This document shows, in pieces, positions 1 through 4,879 of a stretch of 5,836 bases of DNA (position 1 is its first letter; every line of letters starts with the position of its first letter). Under the pieces are notes generated by a model, which saw only the letters and a program-made list of their open reading frames with translations, did no database searches and was not told where the DNA came from. The stretch is from CBCXVS01 sp965178525 (GTDB lineage: Bacteria > Tectomicrobia > Entotheonellia > Entotheonellales > Entotheonellaceae). The stretch lies in assembly GCA_965178525.1 (NCBI GenBank), contig CBCXVS010000389.1, forward strand, positions 1 through 5,836. Direction: 5' to 3'. Made by a program: the position numbers and the translations under genes.

Positions 1-67
1 TGAGGATGATTCGGTGGGCATCTGGGCTGGGCTAGGGAACCTGATCTTATGCTATTGAGGAACAACT

Positions 68-199
68 CTAATGATGTAAAAGATAGTCAATATGATCTGT
101 ACTTTGTGTAGAGGTTACGATGACATTCCATGATTCTAGGGCTGTATGGAGGGTGCAAGCAGCCGGTTCCCCGTCATCGATGACGAGAACATATGCCAT
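68..199 (-). pseudogene. Remnant of a response-regulator receiver (REC) domain, N-terminal part only
   Basis: From an ATG at 199 the minus strand reads MAYVLVIDDGEPAA, then TLHTALESW and VIVTSTQS, and ends at a TAG after 43 residues. The hydrophobic beta strand followed by the acidic pair DD, then EP and a helix ending in TALE, is the start of a CheY-like receiver domain, where the acidic pair binds Mg2+. Nothing after about residue 35 resembles a receiver: the phospho-acceptor strand, the conserved Thr/Ser and the Lys are absent, and two further stops follow in frame before the window edge. No good ribosome binding site precedes the ATG. I read it as a decayed or truncated fragment. The similarity is short, so chance cannot be excluded. 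Confidence 0.4.
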
Positions 200-404
200 G
201 CGAATCGTCGTTTCCACCGCCCTGCACAGGCAAGTTGTGGGCTTCAGATGTTCGGTTGACAACATGTGATATCCCCTTCCCCAGATCGGCCTATCTCATC
301 CGTGTTCGATAATGTTCTATGGTCGATGATGTGTCATGCAGGGAAGGAGAGCAAAAGCTATGCCGTTACGTCATTCTTAACCTGACAATGCAGGAGAAGT
401 ATTG

Positions 405-485
405 ATGGCTATGAGGATTAGAGCCATATGGACAGGCGATGGAAGGCGCATCGCAGGGCGCACGAGACATGGATATGTCTCATAG
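405..485 (+). CDS. Possible 26-residue small ORF, unrecognised
   Basis: An ATG at 405 is preceded by AGGAG at 392-396 with an 8-nt spacer, a textbook Shine-Dalgarno arrangement. It encodes a basic peptide beginning MAMRIRAIWTGDG and ending RHGYVS at a TAG. Just upstream, another AAGGAG (344-349) precedes an ATG at 360 that opens only six codons. A five-codon ORF (388-405) overlaps this start as TGATG. No family is recognised, and the end of the ORF runs through the heptamer cluster at 464-481. It may be a leader peptide, a real small protein or chance. Confidence 0.18.
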   Translation: MAMRIRAIWTGDGRRIAGRTRHGYVS

Positions 486-514
486 ATGTCTCACCTCTGT
501 ATCACCTGAGACAT
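464..514. repeat. Four GAGACAT/ATGTCTC heptamers on an 11-bp phase
   Basis: GAGACAT occurs at 464-470 and 508-514. Its reverse complement ATGTCTC occurs at 475-481 and 486-492. Start-to-start distances are 11, 11 and 22 bp, about one and two helical turns. The first two form an inverted repeat with a 4-nt spacer. The last two extend to 8 bp (ATGTCTCA/TGAGACAT) around a 13-nt spacer. This is what a multi-site operator for a dimeric regulator, or paired RNA hairpins, would look like. No adjacent promoter or target gene is clear. Confidence 0.4.
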
Positions 515-607
515 GAAGTCGAACAGAGGGGCTGAGCGGCACAGGAGAGAAGGGGAAATCCCGGACAACACCTCCGGACATCTCCACGATGGGGCGGAAG
601 CAAGGTG

Positions 608-651
608 CTCGTTCCGGACCCTCAGCCTAGCGCTGGAGGTCCGGCAACGAG
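608..651 (-). terminator. Long stem-loop downstream of the HU gene, terminator-like without a U-tract
   Basis: CTCGTT (608-613) pairs with AACGAG (646-651), CCGGACC (614-620) with GGTCCGG (638-644), and TCAGC (622-626) with GCTGG (632-636) including one T-G wobble. The terminal loop is CTAGC. One unpaired C (645) and one C/A mismatch interrupt about 18 pairs. The HU stop codon is 25 bp away, so it could end or protect the HU transcript. Neither strand has a T-run after it, so it is not a canonical intrinsic terminator. A REP-like palindromic element is an alternative. Confidence 0.4.
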
Positions 652-675
652 TCATACCGGTGCCAGACCGGGTGC

Positions 676-996
676 TTAGGAGCGCTTCTTGGCAGCTGTT
701 TTCCGCCGTTTCTGGGGAGCGACATCCTCGCGTAACTGTGTCGCAGGCCGGAAGGTGACGGTGTTACTCGCTTTGATCTTGAGAGGCTTGCCGGTCTGCG
801 GATTGCGCCCGGTGCGGGCCGGGCGGCTCTTCAGGTTGAACGTGCCGAAGCCGGGAAAGCGAAAGCGTTCTTCTTGCTTGATCGCGGTCTTGATGGTATC
901 GAAGACCAGATCGGCGATCTCCGCAGCCGCTTCCTGCGACAACGTGGCTTTGGTTGTGCCAGTGCGGAGTTTTTTAACAAATTCCGCCTTGGTCAT
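676..996 (-). CDS. HU/IHF-family DNA-binding protein with a basic C-terminal tail
   Basis: This 106-residue protein is a small nucleoid-associated DNA-bending protein that would act as a dimer on chromosomal DNA. Residues 1-45 form the two-helix dimerisation region (MTKAEFVKKL onward). Residues 48-72 match the HU/IHF signature: GFGTFNLK leads into the beta arm with R61, G63, R64, N65, P66 and G69. P66 is the proline that intercalates between base pairs in the family. HU proteins are usually about 90 residues; here residues 92-106 add a Lys/Arg/Ala-rich tail (PQKRRK, AAKKRS), like the histone H1-like tails of some bacterial HU variants. The start is secure: AAAGGAGG at 1005-1012 lies 8 nt before the ATG. 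The gene stands alone with a large hairpin downstream. HU versus IHF subunit cannot be settled from sequence alone. Confidence 0.95.
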   Translation of the reverse strand: MTKAEFVKKLRTGTTKATLSQEAAAEIADLVFDTIKTAIKQEERFRFPGFGTFNLKSRPARTGRNPQTGKPLKIKASNTVTFRPATQLREDVAPQKRRKTAAKKRS

Positions 997-1004
997 AGTA
1001 TCAT

Positions 1005-1012
1005 CCTCCTTT
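1005..1012 (-). promoter_or_regulatory. Strong Shine-Dalgarno of the HU gene
   Basis: On the minus strand AAAGGAGG is followed by 8 nt and then the ATG at 996. It is the best ribosome binding site in the window and fixes the HU start. It suggests high expression, as expected for a nucleoid protein. Confidence 0.85.
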
Positions 1013-1747
1013 GCATGTTGACAATGATTGCCATCGGACTGTCGATTGTGGTCTCTTCAGACAACAAGTTGCTTCAGCAAACCACGGGGCGGTTTTGTAT
1101 CCGCAACACGTTTCGCTTGGTTGACGATTGTGGTGGGCTCCACGGCCTTGAACCATGCCTGCTGTCTTCCCCGTCAACATGGCATCCGCAGCGCCAGCGC
1201 CTTTCCACGCCACCGACATGCCGGGGATGCTGGCACGCGGCATCCCTATAGCTTCAGCAACAACGACGTGGTCACGACCTGACCAACGATGGCGGTCTTC
1301 TGTCGCATAAGGTCAACCGTGGAAGGGCGCTGCAACCAAGCAATTGGCTCTTTGACAAGCGAACCTTCCGAGCCCTTACGTGTTGTCATTTATAATTATT
1401 GCAGCAAAAAAATACTGGCGCACCCTCTTTAAGCCAGATTTTTCGCACATTTCGGCGCATAACGACCTCGCAACCCCCCATGGTAGGCCACATTTCATCA
1501 CTTGTTTATGTCATCAGTCCCTACCAACCCCGGCACGTGGAGCGCTAAACCACGAGGCTTTCGTGTATACAGCGTCCCTCTGCGATGGCGCAAAGAAAGC
1601 CTTATCAGACGCTTTGTGAGATTCCGCATACGAACTGCGAAACGTTGCAAACAACGGGTGACTGCACTACATTGGGCCTCACGATATGGACACGGACAGC
1701 GTCCCGGCTCGCATGTGGGCGTTATAGGGTATGGAGGACCACGAGAG
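1013..1747. other. 735-bp intergenic region without a recognised gene
   Basis: Several short open frames exist on both strands, but none has a recognisable family, a convincing ribosome binding site or protein-like composition. A TATAAT lies at 1391-1396 (plus strand) with no good -35 box at 16-18 bp; a TTGACA lies at 1352-1357 but is 33 bp away. The 10-mer GCTTCAGCAA occurs at 1071-1080 (within the palindrome TTGCTTCAGCAA, 1069-1080) and again at 1251-1260. The open frame of the downstream glycosyltransferase extends back to 1502, but its first 82 codons do not resemble the family and are treated as non-coding. The region must hold the promoters of both flanking divergent genes. Confidence 0.5.
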
Positions 1748-2428
1748 ATGGCACAGGCAATTGCAATCATGGCTAAAACACCACGGGCGGGCGACGTCAA
1801 GACCCGGTTGTGCCCGCCCCTTACGCCTGCGGAGGCCGCGGCGCTGTACCGCTGTTTTCTGCTCGATACGATTGCCAAAGTCACCACGCTAGAGGCGCGA
1901 TGCCGTCCTGTCATCTCCTACACGCCAGTGACTGACCGCACCTATTTTGCGGCGTTGGCGCCACGATGTATGCTGCTGCCGCAGCGCGGGGCGGATCTCG
2001 GTGCGCGCATGGCCGACTGCTTCGCCCAACTGTTCGCCTTGGGATACGCCGATGTACTCCTCACCGGGAGCGACCTGCCGACCCTACCGCGCACCGTTCT
2101 GCAACATGCCCTGGCGCTCATAGCGACACCACAGATTGATATGGTGCTAGGACCGAGTGAGGATGGCGGCTACTACCTCATTGGGTTGCGTGTGCTCTAC
2201 CGCGAGTTGTTCGAGCACATGACCTGGAGTACGCCGCAGGTTTTTGCCGAAACCATGCAGCGGGCCGAACGCCTCGGTCTGCGGGTGGCGCATCTTCCGA
2301 CTTGGTATGACGTCGATATACCCGCCGACCTCGCCCGCTTGCGCCAAACGCTGCAACAGGAGGATCCGGATAGGCCCCGCCATACGCAGCAATTTCTTAG
2401 CGATCAGCTGTCAGCGATCAGCTGTTAG
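1748..2428 (+). CDS. TIGR04282/DUF2064-family glycosyltransferase
   Basis: The protein has 226 residues and a nucleotide-diphospho-sugar transferase (GT-A-like) fold typical of the DUF2064/TIGR04282 family; members are usually about 200 residues, cytoplasmic, and of unassigned substrate. Family motifs appear in order: AIMAKTPRAGDVKTRL (6-21) at the nucleotide-binding N-terminus, GSDLP (107-111) with the conserved acidic residue, GPSEDGGYYLIGL (135-147), W160-STP, and DVDIPADL (188-195) near the C-terminus. The frame is open from 1502, but homology begins at IAIMAK. GGAGG at 1733-1737 lies 10 nt before the ATG at 1748, so I choose that start. The last residues (LSDQLSAISC) come from a 14-bp tandem repeat and probably replaced or extended the ancestral C-terminus. 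The gene converges on the M48 peptidase gene with a 15-nt gap and no visible terminator. Confidence 0.9.
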   Translation: MAQAIAIMAKTPRAGDVKTRLCPPLTPAEAAALYRCFLLDTIAKVTTLEARCRPVISYTPVTDRTYFAALAPRCMLLPQRGADLGARMADCFAQLFALGYADVLLTGSDLPTLPRTVLQHALALIATPQIDMVLGPSEDGGYYLIGLRVLYRELFEHMTWSTPQVFAETMQRAERLGLRVAHLPTWYDVDIPADLARLRQTLQQEDPDRPRHTQQFLSDQLSAISC

Positions 2429-2430
2429 CG
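2398..2430 (+). repeat. 14-bp tandem repeat, 2.4 copies, at the end of the glycosyltransferase gene
   Basis: The units are TAGCGATCAGCTGT (2398-2411), CAGCGATCAGCTGT (2412-2425) and a partial TAGCG. They encode the last nine residues and supply the stop codon of the glycosyltransferase. In the phase AGCTGTCAGCGATC the unit matches the 3697-3744 repeat unit at 11 of 14 positions, in the same orientation. Confidence 0.85.
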
Positions 2431-2443
2431 TATGCGGCTGCCC

Positions 2444-3691
2444 TTATCCGGTTTGCGCCTCAAGGCGCCGCACGGCTCGCAGACGTTGCAGAATGGGCGG
2501 GTGTGAATAATGCAAGAAGACATACAAGGCATGCGGCGTGAGGTTTGTCAGGTTGTGCATAGCTAGCTTTTGCAGGACATGCCGCATCATGGCCGGGTCC
2601 GCGATGGTATGGGTAGCATAGGCATCGGCCTCACACTCATGCCGCCGGGACACGGTCTGCATCCCCACCGATAGGAGGAGTTCGACAGGCGCATACAGCA
2701 TGCCGAAGAAGACCAAGCCAGCATAGATGGACGGCTGTTGCACATAAAAGGCGTGAAACAGCCCGGGATGATGCAAGAACACGGACAGCAAAAACAACAT
2801 CACCCCCGTATGTGCAATACCGAGCACCATATGCTGCACGATATGACGCTTTTTGTAATGGCCAACTTCGTGAGCCAGGACGGCAACTAGCTCGGGAACC
2901 GTGTGCGTTTCCACTAAGGTATCAAAGAGGGCAATGCGCTTGTGCTTGCCAAAACCGGTAAAAAAGGCGTTGGATTTGGTCGAGCGCTTCGACCCGTCCA
3001 TGATGAACACGTCATCGACGGGAAAGCGCACCGCGTGCGCATAGGCGAAAATCGCGTCGCGCAATTCCCCCGGCTGTAGCGGCGTAAAGGTGTTGAATAA
3101 CGGCATAATCCACGTTGGCGCCACGACCTGGAGCCCGAACGAAAACAGGATCACCACGATCCAACAATAGAACCAGGCATATGGCCCAGCGTAGGTAAAG
3201 AACACCAGGACGCCCGCCAGCAGAGGGCCTCCCAAAACCACCGCAAGTCCAAGTCCTTTGAGCATGTCGGTGACAAATGTAGCGGGCGTCGTCGTGTTAA
3301 AGCCAAAACGCGCCTCGAGCACGAACGTGGCATACAAACGAAAAGGGAGGCTCAAAAGTCCTTTGCCGCCGATCAAGATGGCCATGTACGCGAACCCCGT
3401 CCCGACCAGCCCGAGCTGCCAACTGCGCACCAGGTGATCGAGCGCCTGAAACCCACCTGCGAACCAGAACACCAGCGTTGCCGCTAGCATAAACGTCCCG
3501 GAACACCAGGCAAATTGCGTCTGCACGCGCGTGTACGCCTGCGATGTGCGATAGGTATCCGCGTCGTAGAGCCCCGCCAGTTCGGCGGGGAGGTCAGTCC
3601 GCAGCGCCCGTAAATTCAGGATATCGGCAACGATGTTCAGCACATGGCTGATGCCCAAGGTTGCTAGAATAACGATCGCGTAAAGGTTCAT
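2444..3691 (-). CDS. M48-family Ste24-type integral-membrane zinc metallopeptidase
   Basis: The protein has 415 residues, close to the usual length of Ste24/CAAX-prenyl-protease-1 relatives. It has about seven hydrophobic segments (near residues 4-24, 62-79, 95-115, 148-168, 172-192, 288-306 and 322-342), matching Ste24 topology. The zinc site is complete: HEVGH at 274-278 gives two His ligands and the catalytic Glu275, and E354 in ECEADAYA is the third ligand. DGSKRSTKSNAFFTGFGKHKR (232-252) and YSHPPILQRL (395-404) are Ste24 hallmarks. Bacteria generally lack prenylated CAAX proteins, so a role in membrane protein quality control or proteolysis is likelier than CAAX processing; that is inference. 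The start fits the family, but the only Shine-Dalgarno-like sequence is GAGAG inside the 14-bp repeat next to the ATG. A TATAAT at 3800-3805 could drive the gene. Confidence 0.95.
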   Translation of the reverse strand: MNLYAIVILATLGISHVLNIVADILNLRALRTDLPAELAGLYDADTYRTSQAYTRVQTQFAWCSGTFMLAATLVFWFAGGFQALDHLVRSWQLGLVGTGFAYMAILIGGKGLLSLPFRLYATFVLEARFGFNTTTPATFVTDMLKGLGLAVVLGGPLLAGVLVFFTYAGPYAWFYCWIVVILFSFGLQVVAPTWIMPLFNTFTPLQPGELRDAIFAYAHAVRFPVDDVFIMDGSKRSTKSNAFFTGFGKHKRIALFDTLVETHTVPELVAVLAHEVGHYKKRHIVQHMVLGIAHTGVMLFLLSVFLHHPGLFHAFYVQQPSIYAGLVFFGMLYAPVELLLSVGMQTVSRRHECEADAYATHTIADPAMMRHVLQKLAMHNLTNLTPHALYVFLHYSHPPILQRLRAVRRLEAQTG

Positions 3692-3696
3692 AAAAA

Positions 3697-3744
3697 AGCT
3701 CTCAGCGGTTAGCTCTCAGCGGTTAGCTCTCAGCGGTTAGCTCC
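3697..3744 (+). repeat. 14-bp tandem repeat, three perfect copies, in the M48 leader
   Basis: AGCTCTCAGCGGTT is repeated exactly at 3697-3710, 3711-3724 and 3725-3738, followed by a partial AGCTC. On the minus strand the array ends 5 nt before the M48 ATG, and its GAGAG is the only purine-rich stretch placed to act as a ribosome binding site. The unit matches the 2398-2430 repeat at 11 of 14 positions, so both ends of the peptidase gene carry related arrays. Confidence 0.95.
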
Positions 3745-3787
3745 AAAAGAGAAGCAAACAGCCGTAATGATGTGGAAGCACCCTGCG

Positions 3788-3813
3788 AATCTCGTGTACA
3801 TTATACCGAGATT
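3788..3813 (-). promoter_or_regulatory. Putative M48 promoter -10 box inside an inverted repeat
   Basis: A perfect TATAAT on the minus strand (3805-3800) lies within the 12-nt spacer of a 7-bp inverted repeat, AATCTCG (3788-3794) and CGAGATT (3807-3813). The best -35 is a weak TTCCCC at 18 bp. Weak -35 plus overlapping dyad is typical of a regulated promoter. Transcription would start about 100 nt before the M48 ATG and include the 14-bp repeats. The -10 context CGGTATAATG is the same as in the peroxiredoxin promoter at 4417-4422. Confidence 0.45.
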
Positions 3814-3821
3814 GGCCCAGT

Positions 3822-3848
3822 CCGGGGAAGCTTCCTGGGCTTCCCCGG
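3822..3848 (-). terminator. GC-rich stem-loop after the selenoperoxiredoxin gene
   Basis: CCGGGGAAG (3822-3830) pairs perfectly with CTTCCCCGG (3840-3848) around a 9-nt loop that can close further by C-G and wobble pairs. It lies 24 nt past the stop codon of the upstream minus-strand gene. No T-run follows on either strand, so intrinsic termination would be weak. GCCCAG (3815-3820) can instead pair with CTGGGC (3835-3840), giving a mutually exclusive alternative fold just upstream of the M48 -10 box. Confidence 0.4.
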
Positions 3849-3872
3849 CTTCCGTTGCCACGCGGCATGCCG

Positions 3873-4337
3873 CTAACCCAACCCCTCCACCACGTGCAGA
3901 ATCGCCTCCGGATCGGGTAACGTCCCAGGGGTGTAGGTCTGGCGGAAACGGATCACGCCGCCTTTATCCACAATGATCACAGCGCGAGTGGCAGCCCCCC
4001 GCTCCTCGTTCCATAGTCCATACGCTTGCGCGACCTGGCCCTTGGGGTGCCAGTCGGAAAGCTCGGGATAAGGCAAGCCCCCCATGGACGTAGTCCAAGC
4101 CCGATGTGATGCCAGATGGTCACAGCTAATGCCCAACACTTGGGCATCCCGTTCTTCGAGCCGGCCATGAGCGCGCCGGAACGAAACGGCCTGCTCCGTT
4201 CAGCCACCTGTGAAGTTCAAGACATGAAATGATAAGATCACGTGTTTCGTGCCCTGATATTGACTCAGGGTAATATCTCCCTCCTGGGTTGAAGACAGCG
4301 TAAAATCCGGGGCGCGTTCACCAACCTCTCCAGCCAT
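3873..4337 (-). CDS. Selenocysteine-containing peroxiredoxin-like protein (AhpC/TSA redoxin), in-frame TGA at 4200-4202
   Basis: Read through one in-frame TGA, this is a 154-residue AhpC/TSA-type peroxiredoxin, the usual length for single-domain members, predicted to reduce peroxides in the cytoplasm. Residues 1-45 carry GERAPDFTL (6-14) and HVLNFTGG (38-45). The TGA is codon 46, where the family has its peroxidatic Cys after F-T-x-x. The same frame continues with TEQAVSFRRAHG (47-58), VLGISCD (67-73), LSDWHPKGQVAQAYG (93-107), and EERGAATRAVIIVDKGG (111-127), with R118 as likely active-site Arg. Fold motifs on both sides of one stop at exactly this residue, plus a SECIS-like hairpin, indicate selenocysteine rather than decay. 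C72 is the only cysteine. The Pro of the classic PxxxTxxC motif is Val39. The start at 4337 follows AAAGGA with a 6-nt spacer. Required selA/selB/selC/selD genes are not in the window. The alternative is a nonsense-mutated Cys codon. Confidence 0.87.
4150..4188 (-). promoter_or_regulatory. Candidate bacterial SECIS element
   Basis: In the mRNA the hairpin begins 11 nt after the UGA. Lower stem CGU/ACG, a GA bulge on the 3' side, UUCG/CGAA, a 2x2 internal loop (UU/CU), then CCGGC/GCCGG closing a 9-nt apical loop, GCGCUCAUG. The loop starts 26 nt after the UGA and its first base is G. Known bacterial SECIS elements have the apical loop about 16-37 nt from UGA, a G in its first two positions and often an unpaired U in the stem, all of which fit. 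SelB binding is inferred, not shown. Confidence 0.65.
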
Positions 4338-4416
4338 GCGACGTCCTTTCTTTTGGTGGTTTACAGCCTGTACATCGTGGTCCCGGTTGCAGCTGGCGTC
4401 CGGGCGTATAGCCGCC

Positions 4417-4444
4417 ATTATACCGCACTCCCCGTGCGTGTCAT
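4417..4444 (-). promoter_or_regulatory. Sigma70-type promoter of the selenoperoxiredoxin gene
   Basis: On the minus strand, ATGACA (4444-4439, five of six matches to TTGACA) is followed by a 16-nt spacer and a perfect TATAAT (4422-4417). Transcription would begin near 4410, giving a leader of about 73 nt. It lies inside the open frame that extends upstream of the chosen ATG, which supports starting translation at 4337. Confidence 0.65.
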
Positions 4445-4514
4445 GTACCTTCCTCCCGGGCGTCGGCAGATTCTCTGCCCAACCGAGGTTGTCGCCACCC
4501 ATCTCGATAGGTGC

Positions 4515-4526
4515 CAAAACGTTTTG
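4515..4526. promoter_or_regulatory. 12-bp perfect palindrome CAAAACGTTTTG
   Basis: The self-complementary 12-mer lies in the divergent intergenic region, about 70 bp upstream of the peroxiredoxin -35 box and next to the AT-rich island. It could be an operator half of the divergent control region. No regulator family is assigned. Confidence 0.25.
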
Positions 4527-4544
4527 ATCCATCAACTATGTCAT

Positions 4545-4745
4545 CGAGGATCATAGAAAATTTCATTTCTACAACAAAATTACGTCATCAAAACCTATCG
4601 AATCGGAGCCTGATAAGAAAATTTTGCTCAAAATCATAAAATCATGTTGATTATTCAATTCCATTTTGATATTCTTCAACTTCTTATTCTTATTGAATTT
4701 AGGTATTATTTGACATTTAAAAGGCTTATTACATAGAAGTAAAGG
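4545..4745. other. AT-rich island without a recognised gene
   Basis: Counted over 4561-4740, GC is 47 of 180 bases (26%), against 40 of 60 (67%) at 4381-4440 and 28 of 60 (47%) at 4861-4920. A minus-strand open frame (4569-4784) crosses it, but its Lys/Asn/Ile-rich translation resembles no family and simply reflects base composition. The island could be a promoter or upstream-activating region for the surface protein, or a relic of foreign DNA. No flanking direct repeat was found. Confidence 0.6.
4710..4739 (+). promoter_or_regulatory. Possible promoter for the LamG surface-protein gene
   Basis: A perfect TTGACA (4710-4715) is followed at 18 bp by TAGAAG (4734-4739), which matches four of six -10 positions. 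It sits at the right edge of the AT-rich island and points at the LamG gene, giving a leader of about 130 nt if translation starts at 4880. The weak -10 makes this tentative. Confidence 0.3.
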
Positions 4746-4879
4746 CCATGTCACGCTTTTACATGCAGAAAGGACGTTTGACATCTCAGATTTTATTCTT
4801 GGGAAACGCCCTGATTCCCTTCAGGACACGTACCCTCGTATCGTGCCGTCACCCGTACTCAGGAAAGAAAACTCAGCGC

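Larger units (their letters stand above)
200..607. other. Intergenic stretch without a recognised gene
   Basis: I recognise no protein family in either strand. The stretch contains a small ORF with a good ribosome binding site (405-485) and a cluster of GAGACAT heptamers (464-514), listed separately. A TTGACA at 256-261 has no matching -10 box at a usual distance. The sequence looks like decayed or regulatory DNA between the receiver remnant and the HU gene. Confidence 0.5.

Noticed and set aside
513..758. 81-residue plus-strand ORF overlapping the HU gene end
   Set aside because: It runs antisense through the HU C-terminus and the large hairpin and has no recognisable motif.
689..1251. Plus-strand ORFs opposite the HU gene
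   Set aside because: They are shadows of the minus-strand HU coding sequence and its upstream region, with no family similarity.
1071..1260. 10-mer GCTTCAGCAA repeated exactly 180 bp apart
   Set aside because: Only two copies with diverging flanks and no linked structure; too weak to separate from chance.
1352..1396. TTGACA (1352-1357) with TATAAT (1391-1396) as a promoter
   Set aside because: The spacer is 33 bp, far from the 15-19 bp needed, and neither box has a good partner.
1502..1747. 82-residue upstream extension of the glycosyltransferase
   Set aside because: The residues are Arg-rich and unlike the family; homology begins just after the ATG at 1748, which has GGAGG upstream.
3873..4337. 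Reading the peroxiredoxin as a pseudogene with a nonsense mutation
   Set aside because: The only stop is at the catalytic Cys/Sec position, the rest is intact and family-like on both sides, and a SECIS-like hairpin follows. It stays possible only if the host lacks Sec machinery.
4338..4535. N-terminal extension of the peroxiredoxin open frame to 4535
   Set aside because: The added 66 residues do not resemble the redoxin family, the promoter lies inside this stretch, and the ATG at 4337 has a good ribosome binding site.
4569..4784. 71-residue minus-strand ORF in the AT-rich island
   Set aside because: Lys/Asn/Ile-rich composition follows from low GC, no family is recognised and it has no convincing ribosome binding site.
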